Origin: Sulfuritalea sp.
Lineage (GTDB): Bacteria; Pseudomonadota; Gammaproteobacteria; Burkholderiales; Rhodocyclaceae
Length of the DNA: 64,000 nt
Direction of reading: 5' to 3'
Assembly: GCA_030680805.1 (NCBI GenBank)
Contig: JAUXUK010000060.1
Span: 1-64,000, forward strand
A program made the translations under genes and the position numbers. The notes below the pieces were generated by a model. The model did not search any database and had not been told where the DNA came from. It saw nothing but the letters and a program-made list of their open reading frames with translations. This document shows positions 44,855-54,357 of this stretch, one piece after another; within the stretch, counting starts at the first letter, position 1, and every line of letters starts with the position of its first letter.

Positions 44855-45337
44855 CTACCGTTCCTGGCGCAGCTCCGGCGGGGTTTCGTCGTGGTCGCCG
44901 TGCGGGTGATGTTCCCAGGCCTTGGAATAGACCTCATGCGATTTCTTGATCAGGCGTTCGGGAACGCGCATGTTGCGCATCTGGGTTTCCTCGCAGAAAT
45001 ACACGACGGCGCGCATCACCTTGCTGTACACGCTGCCGTCGAGATGAAAACCCTGCCTCACCAGCGCAGACTCGAGTCCTTCCAGCGAGTAGTCGCTGAT
45101 CTCGTACCAGATCGACAGGCTGTAGGGCGCAAGTCCGGTATCGATTTCCATGCCCTCGAGTCCGGCGAGGAGTTTGCGGGCTTCCTCGACATGCTCCGGG
45201 TGACGATGGTCGAAGCGCAATTCGCGATGCTTGCGCGTACCGGGTTGCGGGACGAAGGCCGCCGGACGCACGCGGTGCTTGCCGTCGCGCTTTTCATCGC
45301 GCAGCTCGCGTGCCTTCTCCGGAGTCATCTTGGTCAT
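44855..45337 (-). CDS. Conserved-looking hypothetical protein (160 aa) upstream of moeB
   Basis: Soluble and charged. Visible stretches are HPEHVEEARKLLAGLEGMEI and YSLSIWYEISDYSLEGLESA, and the tail is His-rich (EHHPHGDHDE). I do not recognise it. MTPEKARELRDEK (three codons in) is an alternative start. It probably forms an operon with moeB, suggesting a link to cofactor or sulfur transfer, which is only inference. Confidence 0.7.
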   Translation of the reverse strand: MTKMTPEKARELRDEKRDGKHRVRPAAFVPQPGTRKHRELRFDHRHPEHVEEARKLLAGLEGMEIDTGLAPYSLSIWYEISDYSLEGLESALVRQGFHLDGSVYSKVMRAVVYFCEETQMRNMRVPERLIKKSHEVYSKAWEHHPHGDHDETPPELRQER

Positions 45338-45373
45338 TGTGCGTGACTCGCCATCAAAGCTTGTGAAGAAATC

Positions 45374-45455
45374 GTAGCGAGCGGGCCGCAGCGGGGTGCG
45401 GCCGGAGCGCAGCTACCGGAATGTACGTGTCTGTACATGAGGATAGCGAGCACCG
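45374..45455. repeat. REP-like cluster of palindromes
   Basis: A nested stem GTAGC...GCTAC enclosing GGCCGCA-GCGGGG-TGCGGCC (45384-45403) is followed by ATGTAC-GTGTCT-GTACAT (45421-45438). TAGCGAGC occurs at both ends. This has the look of a dispersed intergenic palindromic element rather than a promoter. Confidence 0.55.
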
Positions 45456-45499
45456 CCCAATCCCCGATCCGGCACGCGCAGTAGATTTATTCATAAGCG

Positions 45500-46906
45500 T
45501 TAACGTTTGATGATCTGCCAGACCTTGAGCAGATTAACCGCCTGTCCCAACTGGTAGTCTTTGGGCGAGGCGAACTCAAGTGGCGCGCGCGGCGCTTCCT
45601 CCGCTTCGTCGGTCTTGCCCTTCTTGCCATTCTTGGTCTGCGGCTTGGGCGGCGCGGGCTCTGCAGGTTTGTCCTTGTCGCCGCCGAGATGGCGTTCCAG
45701 GTCGGCCTCGCGCACGCGCTCGCGTGATTCCCCGTTGGCTGTTTCCTCGACGATGACGTCGGGCGTGATGCCCTTGGCCTGGATCGAACGTCCCGACGGG
45801 GTGAAGTAGCGCGCCGTGGTGAGCTTGATCGCCGCGTTGTTGGACAGCGGCAGGACGGTTTGCACCGAGCCCTTGCCGAAAGTCTGGGTGCCCATGATCA
45901 CGGCACGTTTGTGATCCTGCAGCGCGCCGGCGACGATTTCCGAAGCGGAGGCCGAGCCGCCATTGACCAGCACCACGATCGGCGTGGTCTTGGCGAAGGC
46001 AGGCAGGTTCTTCATGAAGTCATCCTTGTAGCCGCGCTGATAGTCTTCGGGGCTTGCCGTGTAGCGGCGCTTGGCGTCTTCGGTGCGGCCATCCGTCGAG
46101 GTGACCAGCGTCTTGGGCGGCAGGAAGGCGGCCGAAACCCCCACCGCGCCGTTGAGCAGGCCGCCGGGGTCGTTGCGCAAATCGAGCACCAGACCCTTGA
46201 TGCCATCGCCCTTGGCGTCCTTGTCTGCCTTCGCCAGCTTTTCAAGGTGCTTCACCACGTCCGGGGCGGTTTCCTCCTGGAACTGGGTGACCCGCAAATA
46301 GCCGTAGCCGCCTTCGAGCAACTTGGACTTGACGCTGGTAACCTTGATTTTCTCCCGCGTCAGCGTGACTTCGAAGGGCTTGGTTTCGCCCTTGCGCACG
46401 ATGGTCAGGCGGATCTGTGTCTTCGGTTTGCCGCGCATCTTTTTCACGGCGTCGTTCAGCGTGAGGCCCTTGACCGGGGTATCGTCCAGCTTGATGATCA
46501 GATCGCCCGGCTTCAGGCCGGCCCTTTGCGCCGGGGTGTCGTCGATCGGCGCCACGACCTTGACGTAACCGTCCTCCATGCCGACTTCGATGCCGAGGCC
46601 GCCGAACTCGCCCTGCGTACTGACCTGCAGGTCCTTGAACGAATCGGCATCGAGATACGCGGAGTGCGGATCGAGATTGGCCAGCATGCCGCTGATGGCA
46701 TGGGTGATGAGTTTCTTGTCCTCGACCGGTTCGACGTAGCCCTGCTTGATGGCGTTGTAGACATCGGCGAAGCTGCGCAGCTCCTCGATCGGCAGGGCTG
46801 ACGTGGCCGCATCCTTGCCGGCGCTGGCGGAAAAGTTCAGGCTGACGAGGATTCCGGCGATCAGACCGGACGCTACCAGACCCACTTGTTGCAGCTTGCT
46901 GCTCAT
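45500..46906 (-). CDS. ctpA: C-terminal processing protease (S41 family), CtpA/Prc
   Basis: 468 residues from MSSKLQQVGLVASGLIAGIL, whose hydrophobic start is a signal or anchor. A PDZ domain (about 95-180, DTPAQRAGLKPGDLIIKLDD) precedes the S41 core. Catalytic Ser lies in NGGSASASEIVAGALQ and the Lys in TFGKGSVQT. The C-terminal about 70 residues are Lys/Pro/Glu-rich. It acts in the periplasm on envelope proteins; next to EnvC it probably serves cell-wall turnover. Confidence 0.94.
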   Translation of the reverse strand: MSSKLQQVGLVASGLIAGILVSLNFSASAGKDAATSALPIEELRSFADVYNAIKQGYVEPVEDKKLITHAISGMLANLDPHSAYLDADSFKDLQVSTQGEFGGLGIEVGMEDGYVKVVAPIDDTPAQRAGLKPGDLIIKLDDTPVKGLTLNDAVKKMRGKPKTQIRLTIVRKGETKPFEVTLTREKIKVTSVKSKLLEGGYGYLRVTQFQEETAPDVVKHLEKLAKADKDAKGDGIKGLVLDLRNDPGGLLNGAVGVSAAFLPPKTLVTSTDGRTEDAKRRYTASPEDYQRGYKDDFMKNLPAFAKTTPIVVLVNGGSASASEIVAGALQDHKRAVIMGTQTFGKGSVQTVLPLSNNAAIKLTTARYFTPSGRSIQAKGITPDVIVEETANGESRERVREADLERHLGGDKDKPAEPAPPKPQTKNGKKGKTDEAEEAPRAPLEFASPKDYQLGQAVNLLKVWQIIKR

Positions 46907-46955
46907 AGGAACTCCGAAGGACTCAAAGGCAATTTGAACACCCCCACCCCCCATG

Positions 46956-46971
46956 CCCCGCCCGGGCGGGG
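46956..46971. repeat. 16-bp GC palindrome between envC and ctpA
   Basis: CCCCGCCCGGGCGGGG, perfect, in the 119-bp gap. On the minus strand it is followed by G-rich sequence, so it is not an intrinsic terminator. It may attenuate read-through or be chance in a GC-rich gap. Confidence 0.35.
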
Positions 46972-47025
46972 GCTACTGGTTGGCTCGCTACGCTCGAAAA
47001 TCAAGGGCGACTCGTGTGAAGCATA

Positions 47026-48243
47026 CTAGCGATTGCTGGCCCATTTCAGGGGATCGAACGGTTGGCCCCGGTGCCTGAGTTCAAAGTATAAACCCGAGTC
47101 CGGGTTGCCGCCGCTGTTTCCCACCGTGGCGATGGATTCGCCACTTTTGACTGCGGCCCCCACGGCGGCCAGCAGGGACTCGTTGTTGCCATAGACGGAC
47201 AGGAAGTCGTCACCGTGATCGATGATCAACAGGTTGCCGAAGCCGCGCAGCCAGTCCGAGAACACCACGGCGCCTGGGGCCACGGCCTTGACCTCGGCGC
47301 CTTCGGCGGCGCGGATGAAGACGCCTTTCCAGCTCGCGCCGCCTTCCGCGCGCGGGCTGCCGAAGCGGCCGGCAATGGTGCCCTTGACCGGCAGGCGGAG
47401 CTGACCGCGCAAGGCCGCAAAGGCGCCGCCGACATTGCCCGGATCATGGCTTTTGATCTTCGGGCCTCTCGCGGTCGCCGTACCGCCAGCGCCGAGTTTT
47501 TGGGAAGGTTTCTTCGTTGCGGCGATGCGGGCCAGTCCTTCGATCAGTTTCGCCAGCCGCTGCTCGTCGCGCTTCAGGGTGGTGATTTCACGGCGCTGCG
47601 CCTTGAGGCGGTCGGCAATCGCGGCCAGGGTCGTCAAGCGCTGCTTCTTGCGGTCGAGCAGTTGGGCGCGGCTTTCCTGTTGCCGGCGTTCGATCTCGGC
47701 CAGTTGTTCCTGCCGTTCGCGGGCCGCCTCCGCAAGGCGCTTTTTCTCGGCGGCGACGGCGCGCAACTGCTGGATCAGGTCGGCCTTGGCACGCGAGAGT
47801 TGGGTCAGGAAATACTTGTCGCGCGCCGACTGGTTGGGGTCGCGGCCTGACAGCAGCAGCTTCAGGGCATCGGAATCGCCGCCGACAAACTGGCGATTGA
47901 GGAGGCGCGCCAGCTGGTTCTGCTGCGCACCGGTCTGGCGGTCCAGCCGCTGGCTCTGCACATCGAGATCGGCCAGATCGGCTTTCAGGTTGGCGCGTTC
48001 GCCGCCCAGTTCATGCAATTGCCGGTTGACGTTGGAGATCGCCGATTCGGTTTCGCGCAACTGGTCGGCGGCGTAGGTTTTGGATTCCTCGGCCGCCGCC
48101 ATGTCGCGGCGCAGGGCCTCGATGCGGCCTTTCAGGTCCTGCAGTTCGCCCTTCTTCGAGTCGACGCTGGCGGCGAATGCCGTCGCAGCGAAGAGAGCAG
48201 CAAAACATAGAGCATTGACGCAAATTTTGCGTCCGGGAATCAC
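47026..48243 (-). CDS. envC: EnvC-like murein hydrolase activator (coiled coil + degenerate LytM)
   Basis: 405 residues, starting at GTG with GTGA overlap to the gpmA stop. A signal peptide ([14 protein letters not shown]) is followed by long coiled coil (about 30-235) and a C-terminal M23 domain. The metal-binding residues are missing: YGN replaces the usual YAH and LYFELRHRG the HLHFE motif. That matches EnvC, which activates amidases during division instead of cleaving murein itself. Confidence 0.9.
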   Translation of the reverse strand: MIPGRKICVNALCFAALFAATAFAASVDSKKGELQDLKGRIEALRRDMAAAEESKTYAADQLRETESAISNVNRQLHELGGERANLKADLADLDVQSQRLDRQTGAQQNQLARLLNRQFVGGDSDALKLLLSGRDPNQSARDKYFLTQLSRAKADLIQQLRAVAAEKKRLAEAARERQEQLAEIERRQQESRAQLLDRKKQRLTTLAAIADRLKAQRREITTLKRDEQRLAKLIEGLARIAATKKPSQKLGAGGTATARGPKIKSHDPGNVGGAFAALRGQLRLPVKGTIAGRFGSPRAEGGASWKGVFIRAAEGAEVKAVAPGAVVFSDWLRGFGNLLIIDHGDDFLSVYGNNESLLAAVGAAVKSGESIATVGNSGGNPDSGLYFELRHRGQPFDPLKWASNR

Positions 48244-48989
48244 GCCTTTGCTTTGCCCTGATTCGCCACTGCCTGCATGGCCGCCTTGATGGCGTCTGCA
48301 TCGCCCAGGTAGTAATTGCGGATCGGTTTCAGGTCGGCATCCAGTTCGTACACCAAGGGCTGCGCGGTGGGGATGTTGAGGCCGACGATGTCGGCGTCCG
48401 ATACCTTGTCGAGGTACTTGATCAGCGCGCGCAGGCTGTTGCCATGCGCGGCAATGACCACCTTCTTGCCCGACTTCACCATCGGCGCGATGGTTTCATG
48501 CCAATACGGCAAAAAACGCTCCACGGTGTCCTTGAGGCATTCGGTGCGCGGGAACTGGTCGGGCGGAAGGTCGGCGTAACGTGGGTTGCCGGTCTCCAGG
48601 CGCGGATCGTCCTCGGCCAGCGGCGGCGGCGGCGTGTCGTAGGCGCGGCGCCAGACCAGCACCTGCTCGTCACCGTACTTGGCCGCGGTTTCGGCCTTGT
48701 TGAGTCCCTGCAGTGCGCCGTAGTGGCGTTCGTTGAGGCGCCAGGAGTGCTGTACCGGAATCCACATGCGGTCCATTTCCTCGAGCACCGTCCACAGCGT
48801 CTTGATCGCGCGGCGCAGCACCGAGGTGTAGGCGATGTCGAAGGCATAGCCTTCCTTTTTCAGCAACTGGCCCGCGGCGACCGCCTCGGCCATGCCTTTT
48901 TCGGTGAGGCCGACGTCGGTCCAGCCGGTGAAACGGTTTTCCTGGTTCCAGGTGGATTCGCCGTGGCGAAGCAGAACGATCTTGTACAT
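48240..48989 (-). CDS. gpmA: 2,3-bisphosphoglycerate-dependent phosphoglycerate mutase
   Basis: 249 residues from [20 protein letters not shown]; the ORF track extends 102 codons into the divergent gene. The phosphohistidine RHGE and [15 protein letters not shown] are characteristic. It interconverts 3- and 2-phosphoglycerate. gpmA-envC-ctpA is a frequent betaproteobacterial order. It shares a 90-bp upstream region with the ArsR gene. Confidence 0.96.
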   Translation of the reverse strand: MYKIVLLRHGESTWNQENRFTGWTDVGLTEKGMAEAVAAGQLLKKEGYAFDIAYTSVLRRAIKTLWTVLEEMDRMWIPVQHSWRLNERHYGALQGLNKAETAAKYGDEQVLVWRRAYDTPPPPLAEDDPRLETGNPRYADLPPDQFPRTECLKDTVERFLPYWHETIAPMVKSGKKVVIAAHGNSLRALIKYLDKVSDADIVGLNIPTAQPLVYELDADLKPIRNYYLGDADAIKAAMQAVANQGKAKA

Positions 48990-49020
48990 GGTGAAAGCCT
49001 TAACGCAGAGCAATAGCAGT

Positions 49021-49039
49021 ATTCTATAATATTCAGAAT
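49021..49039. promoter_or_regulatory. Dyad over the arsR -10 element
   Basis: ATTCT-N9-AGAAT, with TATAAT at 49025-49030 inside it. On the minus strand TATTAT (49031-49026) could serve gpmA. A candidate operator for the ArsR protein 41 bp downstream. Confidence 0.45.
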
Positions 49040-49079
49040 TGCCGCCACAACCGACACCACAACCTGGGACCCGCATGGC

Positions 49080-49397
49080 ATGCATACCGCAATCAACGAT
49101 CTGATAGGCAAGCAGGAGCATATTGAAACCGCGGCGCGGGCGCTGAAGGCGATTTCGCATCCCTTGCGCCTGAAAATTCTCTGTGTCGTGGGTGACCAGG
49201 AAACCTGCGTGCAGGACATTGTCGAAGCGGTGGGAACCTCCCAGAGCAATATCTCGCAGCACCTCGCGATTCTGCGCGACAAGGGCGTCCTGCAAACCCG
49301 CAAGGACGCCAACCGGGTTTTTTATCGCATCGCCGATCCGCGCACCCTCCAGCTCATCGCTTTGATGCGCGAGGTGTTCTGCGGCATCTCAGCCTAG
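49080..49397 (+). CDS. ArsR/SmtB-family regulator, BigR/SqrR-like
   Basis: 105 residues. The winged HTH has [20 protein letters not shown]. There are cysteines near residues 35, 43 and 101. Positions 43 (ETCVQDI) and 101 (REVFCG) correspond to the cysteine pair that senses persulfides in BigR/SqrR proteins; the metal-site ELCVCDL of ArsR/SmtB is absent. Directly followed by rhodanese and glutaredoxin genes, which supports sulfur sensing. Ligand is inference. Confidence 0.85.
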   Translation: MHTAINDLIGKQEHIETAARALKAISHPLRLKILCVVGDQETCVQDIVEAVGTSQSNISQHLAILRDKGVLQTRKDANRVFYRIADPRTLQLIALMREVFCGISA

Positions 49398-49412
49398 AGG
49401 GAATAGACCACA

Positions 49413-49823
49413 ATGGAATTTCTGCAGGAGAACATTATTTGGGTGGCCTTGGCTTTCGTCAGCGGCGGCATGCTGGTGTGGCCGATGGTGGCTGGCGGTA
49501 CGGTGGCGCATCTGACGCCGGCGGAAGCCACGCTGATGATGAACCGGGAAGACGCACTGGTGCTGGATGTGCGTGAAACCGGCGAGTGGGGCTCCGGCCA
49601 CATCCACGGCGCGCGCCATATCACCCTGGGCCAGCTCGGCACTCGCATGTCCGAGATAGAGAAGTTCAAGGAGAAGCCGATCATCGTCGTCTGTGCCTCC
49701 GGCAACCGCTCCGCGTCTGCCTGCGGCCAACTCAAGAAGGGAGGCTTCGGAAAAGTGTATAGCCTCGGCGGCGGGATCTCGTCCTGGATCGGCGCCAATC
49801 TTCCCCTGACGACCAAGTCCTGA
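49413..49823 (+). CDS. Membrane-anchored rhodanese-like sulfurtransferase
   Basis: 136 residues. An N-terminal hydrophobic anchor (IIWVALAFVSGGMLVWPMVA) is followed by a single rhodanese domain: ALVLDVRETGEWGSGHIHGA and the active loop VVCASGNRSA with its catalytic cysteine. Likely handles persulfide sulfur. It lies 15 bp after arsR and 14 before grxC. Confidence 0.92.
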   Translation: MEFLQENIIWVALAFVSGGMLVWPMVAGGTVAHLTPAEATLMMNREDALVLDVRETGEWGSGHIHGARHITLGQLGTRMSEIEKFKEKPIIVVCASGNRSASACGQLKKGGFGKVYSLGGGISSWIGANLPLTTKS

Positions 49824-49837
49824 GCACGGAGTTTCAA

Positions 49838-50095
49838 ATGTCCAAGGTTCTGATGTATTCGACAGCGGTGTGTCCCTTCTGTGTGCGCGCCGAACAGCTG
49901 CTGACGCGCAAGGGCGTGACGGATATCGAGAAGGTGCGCGTCGACCTCGAGCCCGCGCGGCGCGAAGAAATGATGCAGCGGACCGGCCGCCGCACGGTGC
50001 CGCAGATCTATATCGGCGAGACCCATGTCGGCGGTTGCGACGAGCTTTATGAACTGGAACACCAGGGCAAGCTCGATTCACTGCTGGCCGCGTAG
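49838..50095 (+). CDS. grxC: Glutaredoxin 3
   Basis: 85 residues with the dithiol active site CPFC, the TVPQIYIGETHVGGCDEL glutathione-binding region and the usual single thioredoxin fold length. It reduces disulfides with glutathione. The grxC-secB pair is widespread in proteobacteria. Confidence 0.95.
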   Translation: MSKVLMYSTAVCPFCVRAEQLLTRKGVTDIEKVRVDLEPARREEMMQRTGRRTVPQIYIGETHVGGCDELYELEHQGKLDSLLAA

Positions 50096-50130
50096 AATTA
50101 CTCTTTTTCCACCTTACCGATCAATTCATC

Positions 50131-50586
50131 ATGAGCGACGAGCAGCCGGTTTTCAGCATCGAAAAAATTTACGTCAAGGATCTCTCCATCGAGGTGCCCA
50201 ACGCACCCCAGATTTTTCTGGAGCGCGAGACGCCAAGCATCGAAGTGCAGATCCAGAGCGCGGCGAAGACCATTGGCGACGGCATGTATGAAGTGGCGCT
50301 GACGGTCACGGTGAATGCGAAGGAAGGCGAAAAGGCCTTCTTCCTGGTGGAGGTGGTGAAGGCCGGGATCTTCCAGATCCGCAACGTGCCGGAGCAGGAT
50401 CTGGAGCCGATTCTCGCCGTGGCCTGCCCGAACATCCTGTTCCCCTATGTCCGCGAAACGGTTTCCGACGCGATCAATCGCGCCGGTTTCCCGCCGGTGA
50501 TTCTTGCCCCGGTCAACTTCGAGTCGCTCTACCAGCAACGCCTGATGGAACAGCAGCAGGGCGAGAGCAAGATCCAATTGCAGTAA
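50131..50586 (+). CDS. secB: Protein-export chaperone SecB
   Basis: 151 residues. SecB holds preproteins unfolded and hands them to SecA. FSIEKIYVKDLSIEVPNAPQ and ACPNILFPYVRETVSDAINR are the family signatures. It is 35 bp after grxC in the same operon. Confidence 0.97.
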   Translation: MSDEQPVFSIEKIYVKDLSIEVPNAPQIFLERETPSIEVQIQSAAKTIGDGMYEVALTVTVNAKEGEKAFFLVEVVKAGIFQIRNVPEQDLEPILAVACPNILFPYVRETVSDAINRAGFPPVILAPVNFESLYQQRLMEQQQGESKIQLQ

Positions 50587-50593
50587 GTCGGCG

Positions 50594-51034
50594 ATGGCGA
50601 CACGGCGATTTCTTGCGGTAGTGACGGTGCTGGCTGCGACATCGCCGGCATTCGCGCTTGACTACCGCAGTGTCACCGAGGCGGCGCCTGCCTACGACGC
50701 GCCTTCGGCCAAGTCGAAACCCTTGTTCGTGGTGCTGGCCGGTACGCCGGTCGAAGTCGTCGTCAGCCTCGACGGCTGGTCCAAGGTGCGCGACGGCAAG
50801 GGGGATCTGACCTGGATCGAAAAGAAACATCTGTCGGACAGGCGCACGGTCATGGTGCGCGCCGACCGTACCCAGGTTCGTGCGGCGGCCGATGACAAAG
50901 CTGCGCTGACATTCGAGGCGGAGCGCGACGTGGTGCTGGAACTCCTCGAAGCCGCTCCCGGCGGCTGGGTGAAAGTGAAACACCGCGACGGCCAGACCGG
51001 TTTTCTCAAGGCGCCCCAAGTCTGGGGCCTGTAG
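50594..51034 (+). CDS. Exported bacterial SH3-like domain protein
   Basis: 146 residues. A signal peptide (RRFLAVVTVLAATSPAFA) is followed by two SH3-type repeats, each with the pattern of a small beta barrel (GTPVEVVVSLDGWSKVRDGK and ELLEAAPGGWVKVKHRDGQTGF). Such proteins probably bind cell wall in the periplasm. It starts eight bases after secB and precedes gpsA, a conserved arrangement in betaproteobacteria. Confidence 0.85.
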   Translation: MATRRFLAVVTVLAATSPAFALDYRSVTEAAPAYDAPSAKSKPLFVVLAGTPVEVVVSLDGWSKVRDGKGDLTWIEKKHLSDRRTVMVRADRTQVRAAADDKAALTFEAERDVVLELLEAAPGGWVKVKHRDGQTGFLKAPQVWGL

Positions 51035-51076
51035 GGCTCGCGACGGGCACGCCATGATCATGATGGAGCGTGCGCG

Positions 51077-52057
51077 ATGCGGATAGCGGTGCTTGGCGCG
51101 GGGGCCTGGGGTACCGCGCTGGCCATTGCGTTTGCCGGCCGGCATGCAGTCAGCCTGTGGGCGCGCGATGCGGCGAGCGCTGCGGCCATGGCGAGCCAGC
51201 GTGAAAACCAGCGTTACCTTCCGGCCTGCCATTTCCCCGATGCCTTGCAGGTTACGACCGACATGAAGGCCGCACTGGCCGACGCCGATCTGGCGATCCT
51301 CGCCGCCCCACTGGCCGGCCTGCGACCTCTGCTGGAGCAGTTGAAGATCATCGCCCCGACCCTGCCCTTCCTCTGGGTGTGCAAGGGGCTGGAAGCCGGC
51401 AGCGGCTTGTTGCCGCATCAGGTGGTGGCCGAGGTGATGGGCGATGCGGTATGTGGCGTTCTGACCGGACCGAGTTTTGCCCTTGAGGTGGCGCGCGGCC
51501 TGCCTACCGCCGTGACGCTGGCGGCGACGGATGCCGCCTTTGCCGAGGCGACTGCGCAGAATTTGCACGGCGGTAACTTGCGCATCTATGCCAACGAAGA
51601 CCTGATCGGGGCCGAAGTCGGCGGCGCGGTGAAGAACGTACTGGCGATCGCCACCGGCATTTGCGATGGTCTCGGACTGGGGCTCAATGCGCGCGCCGCC
51701 CTGATCACCCGCGGACTGGTGGAGATCACGCGGTTTGGCGAGGCGCTCGGCGCGCGGCGCGAAACCTTCATGGGGCTGGCCGGCATGGGCGACCTGATTC
51801 TCACCTGCACCGGCGAGCTTTCGCGCAATCGCCGTGTTGGCTTGTTGCTGGCGGAAGGGAAGGCGCTGCCCGACATTAGTCGTGAGCTCGGCCACGTCGC
51901 CGAGGGTGTGCCGGCCGCGCGTGAAGTCGCCCGCCGCGCGGCTGAACTGGGAATCGAGATGCCGATCACGCGGGCCGTGGCGGCCGTGCTCGATGGCCGC
52001 ATCACTCCTCGCGCTGCCGTGGAACAACTGATGGCGCGCGATCCGAAGCACGAATGA
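51077..52057 (+). CDS. gpsA: NAD(P)-dependent glycerol-3-phosphate dehydrogenase
   Basis: 326 residues. [14 protein letters not shown] is the nucleotide-binding motif, [20 protein letters not shown] contains the catalytic lysine, and [20 protein letters not shown] is conserved. It makes sn-glycerol 3-phosphate for phospholipids. Convergent with trmL, five bases apart and without a visible terminator. Confidence 0.97.
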   Translation: MRIAVLGAGAWGTALAIAFAGRHAVSLWARDAASAAAMASQRENQRYLPACHFPDALQVTTDMKAALADADLAILAAPLAGLRPLLEQLKIIAPTLPFLWVCKGLEAGSGLLPHQVVAEVMGDAVCGVLTGPSFALEVARGLPTAVTLAATDAAFAEATAQNLHGGNLRIYANEDLIGAEVGGAVKNVLAIATGICDGLGLGLNARAALITRGLVEITRFGEALGARRETFMGLAGMGDLILTCTGELSRNRRVGLLLAEGKALPDISRELGHVAEGVPAAREVARRAAELGIEMPITRAVAAVLDGRITPRAAVEQLMARDPKHE

Positions 52058-52062
52058 AGTCG

Positions 52063-52527
52063 CTACGAGCCGCCGGCGAATCCCTGCTGCCGCCATGCTT
52101 CATACACCATGATGGCGACGGCATTCGACAGGTTCAGGCTGCGGTTCCCGGGTATCAGGGGCAGGCGCAGGTGGCGGTTTTCATCGATGTCGGCCAGCAC
52201 GCTCGCCGGCAGCCCGCGCGATTCCGAGCCGAAGACGAAGACGTCGCCGGGGAAAAACTCGGCGCTGGCGTGACGGCGATTGGCCTTTGTCGTCAGGGCG
52301 AACAGTCGGGCGTCGCCCAATGCCGTGCGGCACGTGGGCCAATCCGGATGCACCGTGACACAGGCCATCTCGGCGTAGTCCAGTCCCGCGCGGCGCAACT
52401 GCGCGTCGGACAGATCAAAGCCGAGCGGTTCGATCAGATGCAGTTTTGCACCGGTATTCGCGCAAAGCCGAATCACATTCCCTGTATTGGGCGGGATTTC
52501 CGGGGCCACGAGAACGACATGGAACAC
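52063..52527 (-). CDS. trmL: tRNA (cytidine/uridine-2'-O-)-methyltransferase TrmL
   Basis: 154 residues, a SPOUT knot enzyme that methylates the wobble base of tRNA-Leu. VLVAPEIPPNTGNVIRLCAN, FVFGSESRGLP and NRSLNLSNAVAIMVYEA are the three SPOUT motifs. It is divergent from mshE across a 116-bp gap. Confidence 0.95.
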   Translation of the reverse strand: MFHVVLVAPEIPPNTGNVIRLCANTGAKLHLIEPLGFDLSDAQLRRAGLDYAEMACVTVHPDWPTCRTALGDARLFALTTKANRRHASAEFFPGDVFVFGSESRGLPASVLADIDENRHLRLPLIPGNRSLNLSNAVAIMVYEAWRQQGFAGGS

Positions 52528-52643
52528 GTACGGACACCTCCGAAAACGGCTGTTTCTGTAAAATCAGATGATTAGCTTATGACTTTCGTGCAAAATCACA
52601 GCCGCGAAGGCCCCGATTCTAAGGCCGCTTTGGAGATCGCCTG

Positions 52644-54350
52644 ATGGCACGCCCGGAAAAAATCCGCCTTGGTGACATGCTGGTGCAGCAAAACCTCGTC
52701 ACCGGGGAGCAGCTCAAGCTCGCGCTTGACGAGCAAAAACGTTCGGGCCGCAAACTCGGTCGCGTTCTGGTCGAAAGCGGCTACGTTACCGAAGAGGGTA
52801 TTTCGATGGGCCTGGCGCGCCAGCTTGGTGCCGATTTCGTCGACCTCAAGACCTTCAAGCCCCAGCCGGAACTGATCAAGCTGCTGCCGGAAGCCCAGGC
52901 GCGCAGGCAGCGGGCGCTGGTGCTGAGCGAGCGCGCCGGCATGCTGGTGGTCGGCATGGCCGACCCGACGGATCTCACGGCCTTCGACGAAGTGGCGCGT
53001 GTGGTCAAGCGCGAGATCGACCTTGCCGTGGTGACCGAGAGCCAGTTGCTCTCTGCGATCGATCGTGTCTACAGTCGCGCGGCGGAAATCAGCGGTCTGG
53101 CCAAGGAACTCACGGCCGACATGGGTGACATCTCGACCGAGTTCGGCAACATTCTCGGCCTCACCGCCGGCGCCGAGGATGCGCCGGTCGTAAAACTGCT
53201 CAACACGGTGTTCGAAGAGGCGCTGAAGCTGCGTGCTTCGGACATCCACATCGAACCGCAGGAGAGGTCGCTCGTGATCCGCTTCCGCATCGATGGCGTG
53301 CTGCACGTGCAGACCGAAGCCGATGCGAAGATTTCCACGGCGCTGGTCTTGCGCCTCAAGCTGATGTCGGGCCTGGACATCTCCGAGAAGCGCCTGCCGC
53401 AGGACGGCCGCTTCGCCATCAAGTTGCGCAACACGTCGATCGACATTCGTATCTCGTCGATGCCGACCCAGCATGGCGAATCTGTCGTCATGCGCTTGCT
53501 GGCGCAGAACACCGGCCTGCTGCAACTCGACAAGCTGCAGATGCCGCCGCGCGTCCTCGAGCGCTTTCGCCATTCCATTGCGCGCCCATCCGGCATCGTA
53601 TTGGTCACCGGCCCGACCGGATCGGGCAAGACCACGACGCTGTATGCCGCGCTCAATGAACTGAACACCCCCGAAAAGAAGATCATCACCGTCGAAGACC
53701 CGGTCGAATATCGGCTGCCCGGCATCAACCAGGTGCAGGTGCATGAGAAGATCGACTTGTCCTTCAGTCGCGTGCTGCGCAGTGCATTGCGGCAGGATCC
53801 GGACATCATCCTGCTGGGTGAAATGCGCGATCAGGACACCGCCGAGATCGGCATGCGCGCCGCCATGACCGGTCACCTGGTGTTGTCGACTTTGCATACC
53901 AACGATGCGCTGTCCACGCCGATTCGCCTGCTCGACATGGGCGTGCCGCGTTACATGGTCGCCTTGTCGATCCAGATGGTGCTGGCGCAACGGCTGGTGC
54001 GCGTGATCTGTGAAAACTGCTCCGCTCCCCACACCCCGGCCCCGCACGAACATTTGTGGCTCAAGACAGAGCTCGGCGACCAGGTGGACCGCTCTTCGTT
54101 CAGAAGTGGCCAGGGCTGCAGCCACTGCGCCAACACCGGCTATCAGGGCCGCCAGGCCGTCTATGAAATTCTCGACATGAACAACGCGCTGGTCGAAGCG
54201 GTCAACCGGGGCGACCCCAACGAATTCATGCAGATCGGTCGCGAACAGATGGCCGGCAACACCCTGCGTCGGGATGCCGTGCGCCTGGTCGTCAGCGGTC
54301 GCACCACCATCGAGGAAGCGATGCGCATCAGCACGCAACTGGACGAGTAG
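52644..54350 (+). CDS. mshE: MSHA/type IV pilus extension ATPase
   Basis: 568 residues, GGAGA upstream. The N-terminal region (KIRLGDMLVQQNLVTGEQLK ... KLGRVLVESGYV) resembles the MshEN domain that binds c-di-GMP in Vibrio MshE. The core has Walker A GPTGSGKTTT, an Asp box, Walker B ILLGEMRD, and a zinc site CENC...CSHC. It drives pilus assembly. GspE and PilB are close relatives; the downstream gene order favours MshE. Confidence 0.88.
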   Translation: MARPEKIRLGDMLVQQNLVTGEQLKLALDEQKRSGRKLGRVLVESGYVTEEGISMGLARQLGADFVDLKTFKPQPELIKLLPEAQARRQRALVLSERAGMLVVGMADPTDLTAFDEVARVVKREIDLAVVTESQLLSAIDRVYSRAAEISGLAKELTADMGDISTEFGNILGLTAGAEDAPVVKLLNTVFEEALKLRASDIHIEPQERSLVIRFRIDGVLHVQTEADAKISTALVLRLKLMSGLDISEKRLPQDGRFAIKLRNTSIDIRISSMPTQHGESVVMRLLAQNTGLLQLDKLQMPPRVLERFRHSIARPSGIVLVTGPTGSGKTTTLYAALNELNTPEKKIITVEDPVEYRLPGINQVQVHEKIDLSFSRVLRSALRQDPDIILLGEMRDQDTAEIGMRAAMTGHLVLSTLHTNDALSTPIRLLDMGVPRYMVALSIQMVLAQRLVRVICENCSAPHTPAPHEHLWLKTELGDQVDRSSFRSGQGCSHCANTGYQGRQAVYEILDMNNALVEAVNRGDPNEFMQIGREQMAGNTLRRDAVRLVVSGRTTIEEAMRISTQLDE

Positions 54351-54357
54351 GCGCGAG

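Noticed and set aside
52596-54338. 580-codon antisense ORF across mshE
   Set aside because: mshE has Walker and zinc motifs in the sense frame; the antisense protein has none.
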